NCBI GenBank assembly: GCA_028875225.1
Contig: JAPPFB010000021.1
Coordinates: forward strand, 149,308 to 213,307
Source: Chloroflexota bacterium
GTDB taxonomy: Bacteria > Chloroflexota > Dehalococcoidia > Bin125
DNA length: 64,000 bases
Direction of reading: 5' to 3'
Shown here: positions 51,383-60,481 of the stretch, piece after piece
Layout: every line of letters starts with the position of its first letter
How positions within the stretch are numbered: position 1 is the stretch's first letter
Made by a program: the position numbers and the translations under genes
Notes under the pieces: generated by a model
Told to the model about the DNA's origin: nothing
Seen by the model: only the letters and a program-made list of their open reading frames with translations
Databases searched by the model: none

Positions 51383-52272
51383 CCGCAACCGAAAGCACCA
51401 TCACGACCGACGAGCGAGGGGTGCAGCTCGAGCGCATCTTCGACGCGCCTCCGGCGCTGGTCTGGCAAGCCTGGACCGAAGCCGAGCACTTCGCTCGCTG
51501 GTACGGTCCGGATGGCTTCAGCGTTCCGACCTGCGAGTTCGACTTCCGCGAGGGCGGCGAGTATTCGCTGGTGATGCGCTCACCGGACGGCTGGGAGATG
51601 CGCAACTTCGGCGAGTTCAAGGAAATCGTGCCGGGCGAACGGTTTGTGGCCACGATGTGGGCCGACATGCACGACGAGACGACCTTGACCGTTGAACTGG
51701 AAGATCTCGGCGACGGACGCACAAGGCTGACAATGCGCCAGGACGGCTGGCCCGACCCGCAGATGGCCGAAGGCGCCGGCGGCGGTTGGGCTCAGGCACT
51801 GGACAAACTCGAGGCCACGCTGGCCGCCAGCAGCTTGCAAGCCCTGGTGATCGAGCGCGTCTTCGACGCACCTCGCGAACTCGTCTGGCGTGCCTGGACC
51901 GACGCAGATCGGCTAGCGGCCTGGTACGGCCCCAATGACTTCAGCGTGCCCACTTGCGAGATCGACTGTCGTGTTGGTGGCGGCTACGCAATCACAGAGC
52001 GCACACCGGATGGCACGGAGATTCGTACCACGGGTGTGTTCCAGGAGATCGTTCCGCTCGAACGCTTCGTCGCAACGATGGAGATTGAGCCTGAGCCCGG
52101 CGTCGTGCTCAACATGCTGCTCAGCGTCACCCTGGCGGATCTTGGCGACGGTCGCACACGATTGACCCTGGACCACACAGGCTGGCCGAACAACCAGGTT
52201 CCCGAGGGAGCCGATCAAGGCTGGGTCGAGAGCTTCGAGAAGTTGGCCGCCGAACTGGCGCAGGCTGCCTGA
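51379..52272 (+). CDS. Tandem AHSA1/SRPBCC-domain protein
   Basis: The 297-residue protein contains two homologous AHSA1-like domains (LERIFDAPPALVWQAWTEAE; IERVFDAPRELVWRAWTDAD). Each continues with RWYGPDGF/AWYGPNDF and ends with the shared LGDGRTRLT and GW motifs. The domain binds hydrophobic ligands; the two-fold repeat is not typical of the single-domain ArsR partners. It follows the ArsR regulator with ATG overlap. The ligand is unknown. Confidence 0.88.
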   Translation: MTATESTITTDERGVQLERIFDAPPALVWQAWTEAEHFARWYGPDGFSVPTCEFDFREGGEYSLVMRSPDGWEMRNFGEFKEIVPGERFVATMWADMHDETTLTVELEDLGDGRTRLTMRQDGWPDPQMAEGAGGGWAQALDKLEATLAASSLQALVIERVFDAPRELVWRAWTDADRLAAWYGPNDFSVPTCEIDCRVGGGYAITERTPDGTEIRTTGVFQEIVPLERFVATMEIEPEPGVVLNMLLSVTLADLGDGRTRLTLDHTGWPNNQVPEGADQGWVESFEKLAAELAQAA

Positions 52273-52299
52273 ACGCCTCTGTCGTAGCGTCGAGCGTGG

Positions 52300-52617
52300 T
52301 TGGCTGCCGTCGTCACGAACGTAGGCGCAGTAGTACATCAGCAGAGCCAGCTGGCCATCGATCCGCGGAGGGCCCTTTTTCGTGCCGAAACGTGGTTGCG
52401 CTCGACCCTGCCGCGCCCGGACGGGCCAGCGGTTGTAGGCGCCGCCCGTGGTTTCGGTCGGCGCCGAGTACGCCTCGCCGAGCCAGTAGCCGATCGCATT
52501 GTGCTCGTTGTACATCACCTGGGCCGTGCGAGCCTCGGCCTGCAGGTCGCCGGCGTTTGGGAACAGACCCTGCTACTCGCCGTTCATCACTGCTGCGGGT
52601 GCTGTATTGGTGGTCAT
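52300..52617 (-). pseudogene. Nonsense-interrupted, 3'-undefined hypothetical gene remnant
   Basis: An ATG at 52617 with a perfect GGAGGAG site seven bases upstream begins MTTNTAPAAVMNGE and then hits TAG (52573-52575). The same frame then stays open with protein-like sequence (QGLFPNAGDLQAEAR, MYNEHNAIGYWLGEAYSAP, LALLMYYCAYV) to about 52300. Beyond that it runs antisense into the AHSA1 gene. The best explanation is a recent nonsense mutation in an unknown gene, or a stop that is part of the design. No family is recognised. Confidence 0.5.
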
Positions 52618-52723
52618 TGAGGTCTCCTCCGAGCCGTCGCACGCAGGCAAACCAACCCAGCCGCGAACCGCAGCAGTTGCCGGCGTGTTCGCCTCTATTC
52701 TGCTTCCCGACGGAGGAACCCTG

Positions 52724-55700
52724 ATGCCTGTCAGCAAACTGTTGGTCGCCAATCGCGGCGAGATTGCCATTCGCATCATCCGCGCCGCGCGCGAACTTGG
52801 GATTGGCGCAGTGGCGATCCATTCGCAGGATGACGCCAGCTCGCTGCACGTGCGTCTGGCCGACGAGGCGGTGTCGTTGGGCGGTTCCGGCGCTCGCGCG
52901 TACCTCGATGTCGAGTCGGTCGTCCGCGCGGCGATGGACGCCGGCTGCGATGCGCTGCATCCCGGATACGGCTTCCTCGCAGAGAGCGCGGAGCTGTCGC
53001 GGGAGTGTGACGCGGCCGGGATCACCTTTGTCGGTCCGACGCCGGAATCATTGGAACTGTTCGGCGACAAGGCGCGGGCGCGAGCATTGGCGGTGGAGTT
53101 GAACGTTCCGGTTCTGCCCGGGACCGAGACAGCCGTCAACGTCGAGGGCGCGACCGACTTCTTCCGCTCGCTCGGCGATGGCGGCGCCATGGTGCTCAAG
53201 GCGATTGCGGGCGGTGGCGGCCGCGGTATGCGGGTGGTCACAGCAGAGGATGCGATCGCCGAAGCGTTCGAGCGGTGCCAGTCGGAGGCGGCCACGGCAT
53301 TTGGCAACGGCGACCTGTTGGTCGAGCGCCTGATGACCACGGCGCGTCACGTTGAAGTGCAGATTGTCGGGGACGGCTCCGGCGCGGTCGCCCACCTCGG
53401 CGAGCGCGAGTGCAGCCTGCAGCGGCGACACCAGAAGGTCGTCGAGTGGGCGCCGAGCCCGTCGATTTCGGATGAGACGCGCGAGCGTCTGACGACCGCG
53501 GCCGTTCGTCTGGCAGCGTCGGACCACTACCGCAGCCTGGGCACGTTCGAGTTCCTCGTCAACGCCAAGGACGAGTCGGACCTGGCCTTCATCGAGGCGA
53601 ATCCCCGCATCCAGGTCGAACACACGGTGACCGAGGAAGTCACAGGGGTCGATCTCGTTCGCGCGCAGTTGCGGATCGCAGGCGGAGAATCGCTGGCGGC
53701 GGTCGGACTCTCTCAAGGGGACGTGCCGGCCGCTCGCGGATTCGCGATTCAGGCGCGCGTCAACATGGAGCGAATGGAACCGAGCGGCGACGTCCGTCCG
53801 TCGGGCGGAACCCTGACTGCGTTTGAGCCGCCCTCGGGACCCGGCGTCCGAGTCGACACGTACGGCTACCCCGGCTACACGACCAACCCCAACTTCGATT
53901 CGCTGCTGGCCAAGGTGATCGCCTATTCGGCCTCGGCGGATTTCGCCGATGTCGTGGGACGGACTCGGCGCGCGCTGGCGGAGTTTCGAATCGAGGGAGT
54001 TGAAGCCAACCTCTCGTTCCTGGAGCAGTCGTTGGCGCACGACGACTTCGGCTCGGGCGGAATCTACACCCGCTGGGTCGACGACCACGTTGCCGAACTC
54101 GCGGCAGCGACCGAGGTAGAGGCTGCGGCCCGTAATGGCGCCTCCGACTTGCAATCCGGACTGGCCGGAGCGCAGCTGGACACGCTCGATCCGCTCGCCG
54201 GGCTGAACTACTTCCGCGAAGGTTCGGGCACGAGAGCCGGGCAAGGCGTTGGCGCAGTCACGCCCGGGACGCAGCCCGCGCCGACCATCGCGGGACCGCC
54301 GGGGACGGAGCCGATCGACTCCCCGCTCCAGGGGACGATCATCCAGATCCTGGTCGAAGAGGGAGTCGCCGTTCGCGAGGGCCAGCAGATGTTCGTGATG
54401 GACTCGATGAAGATGGAGCACATCATCAACTCGGACATCGGCGGCTACCTGCGACGGCTCACGGTCGCGGTCGGCGACGTGGTCTATGAGGGACACCCGC
54501 TCGCCTTCATTGAGCAGGCCGACGTCGGCGACGCGATTCGCGAGGAAGAGGCGGAGATCGATCTGGACTACATCCGGGCCGACCTGCAGAAGCTGTTTGA
54601 CAATCTCGACGCCGGCAAGGACGAAAATCGACAAGCCTGGGTCGAGCGCCGTCACGCCAAAGGCAAGCTGACACAGCGAGAGAGCCTAGCCGAACTGGTC
54701 GACGAAGGCAGCTGGGTCGAGATGGGCGAGTTGGTCCTGCCGGCTCGGCATCGGATCATGTCAATCGAAGAGATGCGCGTGCGCGCGCCGGCCGATGGGA
54801 TGATTACCGGAATCGGCACGGTCAACGGGAACCTGTTCGACGAGAATCGCGCGACCACCCTGGTCGCGATGTACGACGAGACGGTCTGGGCCGGCACCCA
54901 GGGCATGATGGGTCACCAGAAGACGGACCGCGTGATCAAGTTCGCCGACGAACAGGCGACGCCGTTGATCGTCTGGGCCGAGGGCGCCGGCGGCCGCTCC
55001 GGCGACACCGATTTCTCCGATATCTCGGCGGCCGGACAGTGGGTGCCGACCTACGACATGATGGCGCGGATCAGCGGCACCGTGCCGATGATCGGGATCA
55101 CTGCCGGGCGCACCTTCGCCGGCAACGCATCGATCCTGGGCATCACCGACTGCATCATCGCCACTCGCGACGCCAACATCGGCATGGGCGGTCCGGCGAC
55201 GATCGAGGGCGGCGGACTTGGCCTGTTCACGCCTGAAGAGATCGGCCCGATGTCCGATCTCGGCCCGGCCGGGAGCGTTGACATCCTCGTCGACGACGAG
55301 CACGAGGCCATCGCGGCGGCGAAGCAGTACCTGTCCTACTTCCAGGGTTCAATCCCCAGCTGGGACTGCGTCGATCAGCGCCATCTGCGGCATGCGATTC
55401 CCGAGAACCGCAAGCGGCCATTCAGTGTGCGCAACGTGATCGAGCAGATGGCCGACATCGACTCGGTGCTGGAACTGCGTGGGGAATTTGGCGTCGGGAT
55501 CATTACCTCGTTGATTCGCATCGAGGGTCACCCGATCGGCGTGATTGCGAACAACAACCAACATCTCGGCGGAGCGGTCGACAGCGACGGCGCGGACAAG
55601 CTCTGCCGGTTCGCGCAGCTCTGCGACTGCTTCAATATTCCGATTCTCGTGCTGGTCGACACGACCGGGATGATGGTTGGCCCCGACATCGAGCGCACCG

Positions 55701-56134
55701 GTCTCGCCCGCAAGTGCAACAACGTGTTTGTCACTCTGGCCAATGCACAGTCGCCGCGATTCACGATCATCCTGCGCAAGTCCTATGGTCTGGCGGCGCA
55801 GGCGATGATGACCGGCAGTTCCCGCGCGCCGCTGTTCGCGCTCGCCTGGCCCACGGCGGAGCTGGGCGGCATGAACCTCGAGGCGGCCATCCGCCTGGGC
55901 AACCGCGCCGAGCTGGAGGCGATCGAGGACATTGAGGAACGCGCCGCCCGCTACGAGGCGCTGGTCGCCAACGCCTACTGGCGGGGCAACGCGATCAACT
56001 CGGCCTCGGTCCACGAGAACGATGGCGTGATCGACCCGGCCGACACCCGCCGCTGGATTGTCCGAGGCCTGATGGCCTGCGAAAACCCGGAGCCGATCCG
56101 TCGCGGCCGTCGGCCTAACATCGACACGTGGTAA
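52724..56134 (+). CDS. Single-chain biotin-dependent acyl-CoA carboxylase (BC-BCCP-CT), LCC-like
   Basis: The 1136-residue protein joins all three functions. The biotin carboxylase comes first (residues 1-450; SKLLVANRGEIAIRIIRAAR, AIAGGGGRGMRVV, FIEANPRIQVEH). The biotin carrier domain has FVMDSMKMEH, with the biotinyl Lys at 563. The carboxyltransferase (about 610-1136) has AGRTFAGNASILGITD, GGPATIEGGGLGLF and a second half with VLVDTTGMMVGPD. A single-chain carboxylase with this order is known as long-chain acyl-CoA carboxylase (LCC) in mycobacteria and relatives. The ATG has GGAGGAAC six bases upstream. The GrdB-like selenoprotein gene follows after 38 bases. Confidence 0.9.
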   Translation: MPVSKLLVANRGEIAIRIIRAARELGIGAVAIHSQDDASSLHVRLADEAVSLGGSGARAYLDVESVVRAAMDAGCDALHPGYGFLAESAELSRECDAAGITFVGPTPESLELFGDKARARALAVELNVPVLPGTETAVNVEGATDFFRSLGDGGAMVLKAIAGGGGRGMRVVTAEDAIAEAFERCQSEAATAFGNGDLLVERLMTTARHVEVQIVGDGSGAVAHLGERECSLQRRHQKVVEWAPSPSISDETRERLTTAAVRLAASDHYRSLGTFEFLVNAKDESDLAFIEANPRIQVEHTVTEEVTGVDLVRAQLRIAGGESLAAVGLSQGDVPAARGFAIQARVNMERMEPSGDVRPSGGTLTAFEPPSGPGVRVDTYGYPGYTTNPNFDSLLAKVIAYSASADFADVVGRTRRALAEFRIEGVEANLSFLEQSLAHDDFGSGGIYTRWVDDHVAELAAATEVEAAARNGASDLQSGLAGAQLDTLDPLAGLNYFREGSGTRAGQGVGAVTPGTQPAPTIAGPPGTEPIDSPLQGTIIQILVEEGVAVREGQQMFVMDSMKMEHIINSDIGGYLRRLTVAVGDVVYEGHPLAFIEQADVGDAIREEEAEIDLDYIRADLQKLFDNLDAGKDENRQAWVERRHAKGKLTQRESLAELVDEGSWVEMGELVLPARHRIMSIEEMRVRAPADGMITGIGTVNGNLFDENRATTLVAMYDETVWAGTQGMMGHQKTDRVIKFADEQATPLIVWAEGAGGRSGDTDFSDISAAGQWVPTYDMMARISGTVPMIGITAGRTFAGNASILGITDCIIATRDANIGMGGPATIEGGGLGLFTPEEIGPMSDLGPAGSVDILVDDEHEAIAAAKQYLSYFQGSIPSWDCVDQRHLRHAIPENRKRPFSVRNVIEQMADIDSVLELRGEFGVGIITSLIRIEGHPIGVIANNNQHLGGAVDSDGADKLCRFAQLCDCFNIPILVLVDTTGMMVGPDIERTGLARKCNNVFVTLANAQSPRFTIILRKSYGLAAQAMMTGSSRAPLFALAWPTAELGGMNLEAAIRLGNRAELEAIEDIEERAARYEALVANAYWRGNAINSASVHENDGVIDPADTRRWIVRGLMACENPEPIRRGRRPNIDTW

Positions 56135-56172
56135 ATCTCAAACGACGCAATTCCAGCGTGAGGAAGTAATCA

Positions 56173-57342
56173 ATGGCAGAGCAACCATCTGGCGACGCCC
56201 TGATCCGAGCACAGGTCGGCCAGCAGCCCGTCCCCGAGTTTTCCGAGACGGCCTGGACCGTGCCACCTCCGTTGGCTGAAGCCAAAGTGGCGGTCGTGAC
56301 TTCGGCGGCGCTCTACCCGCGCGACGGGGAGTCGTTCACGGTGACCGACACCAGCTATCGCGCGCTCGACCACGCTGAACGCCAGCTGGTGATGGGACAT
56401 TGGAGTCCCAACTTCGATCGCTCCGCATTCGGCATCGACTACAACGTCGTCTACCCACTGGCCCGCCTGGATGAGCTGGTCGAGCAGGGCGTGATTGGGT
56501 CGGTCGCCTCGAAGCACTACGCGTTTGCCGGCAATCAGCCCGACGATGTGGCCACGATCCGCTACGACTCCGGTCCCGCGTGCGCGGCGGAGCTCAAGGC
56601 GGACGGTGTGGACGTGGTCTTCCTGACCCCGGTTTGACCGCTGTGCTCGCGTACCGTGTGTACGCTCGCGCACGTCTTCGAGGCCGCCAGCCTGTCGACC
56701 GTGACGATTACCTCGATTCGCGCGGTCGGCGAACGCATGCGTCCTCCGCGGGTGCTGCATTGCGAGTTCCCGCTCGGTCGGCCGCTGGGCAAGACCAACG
56801 ATCCCGAGTTCCAGCACGATGTCCTGCGCCGCGCGTTCTCGTTGCTGGAACGCGAGTCCGGTCCCGTGTTGGAAGATCACCCTAATGAGATCGTGGCCGA
56901 CGAAGAGCCATTGAGTTGCACGGTGCCGCCGCGATTCGATCCCGATCTCGCGCCGGCGGTCGACGAGGCACGGGGATTGCGCAAGGCCTACGATCGCGCG
57001 CTCGGCCGCCGCGGAGTGAGCGAAGTCGGCAATGCGGTCGACGCCGATGGCGTGCCGCACGCCCTGGATGTGCTCCAGAACATCGTGAATGGCACGCCGT
57101 GGAAGGAAGCCGGTATCCCGGGCGGACACACCACGGCGCTCGCGAATGACATTCGCGCCTACTACGAAGAGGCGGCGCTGGAGTTGACCGACGCGCCCAA
57201 TCCGGGAGGTCATCAGACCGAAGACTGGTTCTTCGAACGCACGGAGGCGGGCAAACTGGTCCTGGCCGTGAGGAAAGCGCTCGCTGCGCAGGGCGCGCCT
57301 CAGCCGGTCTGGTTCTTCATGGCGCCGATGTATCGCAGCTAA
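56173..57342 (+). CDS. GrdB-like (glycine/sarcosine/betaine reductase B family) selenoprotein, Sec at codon 155
   Basis: Reading UGA 56635-56637 as Sec gives 389 residues. The context is VDVVFLTPV, UGA, PLCSRTVCTLAHVFEAAS: a UxxC motif where Cys-containing relatives have CxxC. The continuing frame has strong family blocks: LHCEFPLGRPLGKTNDPEFQ, YYEEAALELTDAPNPGGHQT and WFFERTEAGKLVLAVRKAL. Upstream, WSPNFDRSAFGIDYNVVYPL is typical of this group. It likely performs a selenol-based reduction. In anaerobes GrdB cleaves C-N bonds with GrdA/GrdC; none of those lie here, so the role of this stand-alone member is unknown. GAGGAAG precedes the ATG. Confidence 0.85.
56643..56671 (+). promoter_or_regulatory. 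SECIS-like hairpin of the GrdB-like selenoprotein gene
   Basis: The upper stem GCGTAC / GTACGC (six pairs) closes loop CGTGT. A 2x2 internal loop and a lower stem of four pairs (one G-U) lie below it. The loop begins 17 bases after the UGA and has G at its second position followed by U. Confidence 0.72.
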
Positions 57343-57361
57343 GCGATCGACGACCGGTCCG

Positions 57362-58525
57362 CTACCAGAATGGGGCGCGGGCCGCGTCGCCCAGCAACAC
57401 ACGCGCCGCGGCCGCATAGTTGGAGGCACCCAGCACGACGTGCTGGTTCATCGCGTAGATGTCGCGCAGCCGTCGATCGAGCGTCGAACGTTCTGAGTAC
57501 AGGGCCGTAGAGCCTGCGACTGCGTAGAGGCGCTCGACGACTCTCTGGCACTCCTGGTGAACGTGGGTGATTGCGAGCCGCAAGTTTACGCGGTTGGCGT
57601 CGGACATCTGGCCGGTGTCGCACACTTCTTGCCAGGCGATGTCAGACGCCGACAGCGCATATGCGTGGCAGGCGGCAATCTGCGCCGCCGTCTCGCCGAG
57701 CGTGGCCTGGGTCAGCGGATCCTCGCGCAGCGCTCCGCGGAAGGCGACCCGTTCGCGGGCGAGATCCATCACCTCGTCGTGCGCTGCCTGGGCCAGACCG
57801 AGCGCCACGCCGAGGTGCTTGGGCAGCAGCCATGCGGGATGGCGCAACGGATCGCCCGGCACGGAGCGATGGCCCAGGCGCGGAGGAACGCTCCGTTCGT
57901 CAGGAACGAATAGATCCTTGATCTCAACGTCGTGACTGCCGGTTCCGCACATGCCGCCCGTCTTCCAGGTGTCGAGGATTGTCACCTCGCTGCGGTGCGC
58001 GACCAGCCTGATGAACGGCGGTCCGTCCGACGGCGCATCGTCGCCGCTCAGCCGGCAGTTCATCTGCACCCAGTCGGCGTGGGTGATCCCGCTCATGTAG
58101 GGCCAGCGACCGGTTGCCAGATATCCTCCCTCGACACGTCGAGCGGTCCCGGGTGGGAAGCCCGCGCCGCAGGTGGCGGCGTCGATGTCGGCGTACATCT
58201 CGCGGGCGACATCGGGTTCGAGCTCCCGGGTGAGCAGGCCGCCGTCGCAGCCGATCATCACGCACCAGGCGGTCGAGGCGTCGGCTTTGGCCAGCTCGGC
58301 GATGAACAGGATCTGGGTCACCGGGTCGGCGTCGTGTCCGCCCAGCCATCGCGGCTGGAGCAACCGGAACGCGCCGATGCTTCTGAGCAAGTCGACGATG
58401 TGCCTGGGGAGTTGCCGGGCGGCCTCAATCTCGTCGGCGGACTCACGAATCTGTGGCGCGATCGAACGAGCCGCTTCGAGCAAGGCCTCGCGTTCTTCCA
58501 GAGTGGCGCCGAACGTCTGATTCAT
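57362..58525 (-). CDS. Acyl-CoA dehydrogenase-fold flavin monooxygenase-like protein
   Basis: The 387-residue protein resembles acyl-CoA dehydrogenase-fold monooxygenases such as DszC/HsaA. Features are PRHIVDLLRSIGAFRLLQPRW, AELAKADASTAWCVMIGCDG, ATGRWPYMSGITHADWVQMN and WKTGGMCGTGSHDVEIKDLF. The second set of helices is near NQHVVLGASNYAAAARVLLG. No catalytic Glu of true acyl-CoA dehydrogenases is recognisable, supporting an oxygenase with reduced flavin. A flavin reductase partner is not adjacent. AGGAG precedes the ATG at 58525. Confidence 0.84.
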   Translation of the reverse strand: MNQTFGATLEEREALLEAARSIAPQIRESADEIEAARQLPRHIVDLLRSIGAFRLLQPRWLGGHDADPVTQILFIAELAKADASTAWCVMIGCDGGLLTRELEPDVAREMYADIDAATCGAGFPPGTARRVEGGYLATGRWPYMSGITHADWVQMNCRLSGDDAPSDGPPFIRLVAHRSEVTILDTWKTGGMCGTGSHDVEIKDLFVPDERSVPPRLGHRSVPGDPLRHPAWLLPKHLGVALGLAQAAHDEVMDLARERVAFRGALREDPLTQATLGETAAQIAACHAYALSASDIAWQEVCDTGQMSDANRVNLRLAITHVHQECQRVVERLYAVAGSTALYSERSTLDRRLRDIYAMNQHVVLGASNYAAAARVLLGDAARAPFW

Positions 58526-58594
58526 CGAGGCTCCTGCCGGTGCAGGGTAGTGTTGGCGAGTAGAATGGGTCGGGAGCGCGGAGGCGAAGGAACG

Positions 58595-58825
58595 ATGGCC
58601 AAGCCGAAGTCCGTGGACCCGAGATTCGAGTTGGTGAACTTCGATGTTCTCGACATGGACCAGTTCCCACCATTCGAGGAATGGACTGAAGAAGACTGGG
58701 AGGAGGCGGGGTTGCTGACTCTGGCAGCGATCTCGCAGGCGGAGATCGAAGCGGGCGAAGGAAGGTTGATTCCTGGCCAGGAGATCGAGGCAAAACACCG
58801 ATCGCAGGTCGATGCGGCTGACTAA
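58595..58825 (+). CDS. Antitoxin of a RelBE-type module, first copy
   Basis: This 76-residue acidic protein is homologous to the antitoxin at 60482: shared DPR(F/A)ELxN, FPPxxEW, a (D/E)xxW(E/D)(D/E)AxLxTL block and a following IPxxE motif. It starts at ATG 58595 after AGGCGAAGGA. The following toxin frame is interrupted, so this antitoxin may now be an orphan. It is divergent from the oxidase gene. Confidence 0.78.
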   Translation: MAKPKSVDPRFELVNFDVLDMDQFPPFEEWTEEDWEEAGLLTLAAISQAEIEAGEGRLIPGQEIEAKHRSQVDAAD

Positions 58826-58831
58826 GCCACT

Positions 58832-59101
58832 GTGGCTCTTCGCTACTTCTATACGTCACGTGCGGAACAACAGCTAGCTCGACTCTCTCATCGAGATTGA
58901 GAGCGTGTCTTCCGCCGCGTGGCTCAGCTCGCCAAGGATCCGAGAGGCCACAGATCCAAGCGGCTCAAAGGCCGTCCTGAACGGTGGGCATCACGAGTCG
59001 GCAATCTCCGTATCGTCTTTGCCATTGACGACTCGTCTCAGGAGATGATCGTTCACGGAGTCGGGAACCGAGACAATATCTATGAATTGCTACGCCGATG
59101 A
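58832..59101 (+). pseudogene. RelE-type toxin with premature in-frame stop
   Basis: From GTG 58832 the frame reads VALRYFYTSRAEQQLARLSHRD, then UGA at 58898-58900, then ERVFRRVAQLAKDPRGHRSK and a C-terminal half ending IVHGVGNRDNIYELLRR, both clearly RelE-like (LKG, SRVGNLRIVFAIDD). The UGA position in RelE is a helix residue, not a redox Cys, and no convincing SECIS follows. It is therefore scored as a nonsense mutation. Possible reinitiation at GTG 58919 would give only the C-terminal half. Confidence 0.7.
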
Positions 59102-59113
59102 CCGTGAAGCCCT

Positions 59114-59554
59114 CTACAGCTCCATCGGCTCGCCCTGGGCGACCTGCTGCGGGTCGGTCTTCCAGATATCCGAGCCGTCAACGTAGAGCTCGACGCCGTT
59201 GCCGTCTGGGTCGTTCAGGTAGAGCGACTTCGAGACCACGTGGTCAATCGTCGCGAAGACTTTGACGCCTGCCGCTTCGAGTTCGTCGCGCGCTTCGCGC
59301 AGTTCGTCCAGCGTGTCGCCGATGCAGAAGGCGAGATGGTAGAGGCCTGGCGCCTTGGGGTCGGCGGTCTCGGGGCCCTCTTCGCCGACCTCCAGGAGCG
59401 CGAGGTCGTGGTGGTTGCCGAGCGTGTAGAAGGTCATCGGCATCTGTTCGTGGCGGGCGGCGAGCTTCATTCCGAGAATGTCGCCGTAGAAGTGCTCGGA
59501 GCGCTCGCGGTTGCGGACCTTGATGACTGCGTGACCGAGTTCCTTGACCTGCAT
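59114..59554 (-). CDS. VOC (glyoxalase/dioxygenase fold) family protein
   Basis: The 146-residue vicinal-oxygen-chelate protein has LGHAVIKVRNRERSEHFYGD at the start, LALLEVGEEGPETADPKAPG, GLYHLAFCIGDTLDELREAR and LNDPDGNGVELYVDGSDIW. Metal-ligand positions (His in GH, His in YHLAF, Glu in VELY) are present. It could be a dioxygenase, glyoxalase-like or resistance protein. GGAGAGACCG precedes the ATG at 59554. Confidence 0.86.
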   Translation of the reverse strand: MQVKELGHAVIKVRNRERSEHFYGDILGMKLAARHEQMPMTFYTLGNHHDLALLEVGEEGPETADPKAPGLYHLAFCIGDTLDELREARDELEAAGVKVFATIDHVVSKSLYLNDPDGNGVELYVDGSDIWKTDPQQVAQGEPMEL

Positions 59555-59695
59555 CGGTCTCTCCTTCATTGCCAATGCCGCACGTCGGCGGTCTCTGTCT
59601 GCTGCTCATTCTACGTCCGCCCGTTCGCGCTCGGTGATTTCTTATCTTGACCATGAACGGCAACAGTCGGGCGAACGTAGTGGGAGGCGATTGAG

Positions 59696-60448
59696 ATGGA
59701 CGAGATTGGCTATTCGGTGGACGGGCACATCGCATCGGTCCAGTTGCTGCGGCCGGAGAAGCTAAACGCGATGACGGACGAGATGTACCGCGCGATCGGC
59801 GATGCGTTCAAGGAAGCGGACGCCGATCCGCAGGTTCGTTGCGTGGTGATCAGCGGCTCCGGTCGGGCGTTCACCTCGGGTCACGACTTACTCGAGTTCG
59901 GCGAACGGCAGGCGTGGAAGCCGTGGACCGGTGAGCGATTCGACAACGGCCTCGAGACGGCCAAGCCGGTGCTCGCGGCAATCAACGGATACTGCCTCGC
60001 GGGCGGATTGGAGCTGGCGCTCTATTGCGACATCAGGATCTGCGACACGACGGCGCAGTTCGGCTGTCCCGAACCGCGCTGGGGCATCCTGCACGGCTAC
60101 GGCGCGCTGCGCACACCGGGCCTCGTCGGAACATCGGACGCAATGCGATTGCTGCTGACCGGCGAGTTCATCGACGCCGCCGAAGCGCTGCGCATCGGTC
60201 TCGTGAGCCAGGTGGTTGAGCCATCGGAGTTGATGGCAACCGCCAACGACATGGCAGCCAAGATTGCCGTCAACAGTCCCCTCGCCATCCGGCTGACCAA
60301 GGAACTGGCTCGCCGAGGGCGCGACATGTCGCTTGCCGACGGGCTGCGCCTCTACCAGGAGTACTCGAGGCTGGCGTTCAGCTCGGACGACGCGCGGGAG
60401 GGCACCAGGGCATTTGCCGAGCGGCGTGATCCCGAGTATCAAGGCTGA
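59696..60448 (+). CDS. Enoyl-CoA hydratase/isomerase (crotonase) family protein
   Basis: The 250-residue crotonase has ASVQLLRPEKLNAMTDEMYR, SGSGRAFTSGHDLLEFG and INGYCLAGGLELALYCDIRI. It also has FGCPEPRWGILHGYGALR and a typical C-terminal trimerisation helix. It is a plain hydratase-type member by length. It is followed by the second toxin-antitoxin pair. The RBS GGGAGGCGATTGAG is close to the ATG. Confidence 0.9.
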   Translation: MDEIGYSVDGHIASVQLLRPEKLNAMTDEMYRAIGDAFKEADADPQVRCVVISGSGRAFTSGHDLLEFGERQAWKPWTGERFDNGLETAKPVLAAINGYCLAGGLELALYCDIRICDTTAQFGCPEPRWGILHGYGALRTPGLVGTSDAMRLLLTGEFIDAAEALRIGLVSQVVEPSELMATANDMAAKIAVNSPLAIRLTKELARRGRDMSLADGLRLYQEYSRLAFSSDDAREGTRAFAERRDPEYQG

Positions 60449-60481
60449 GCCGCGTAGGATGACACAAGAGAGCGAGGCCCG

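Noticed and set aside
52573-52575. In-frame TAG as pyrrolysine
   Set aside because: No Pyl machinery or family evidence; a pseudogene or sequencing error is simpler.
53048-54655. 535-codon minus-strand frame
   Set aside because: Antisense to the biotin carboxylase part of the single-chain carboxylase; no family motif.
58898-58900. In-frame UGA in the RelE-type toxin as another selenocysteine
   Set aside because: RelE has no conserved Cys at that helix position and I see no convincing SECIS stem after it; a nonsense mutation is more likely.
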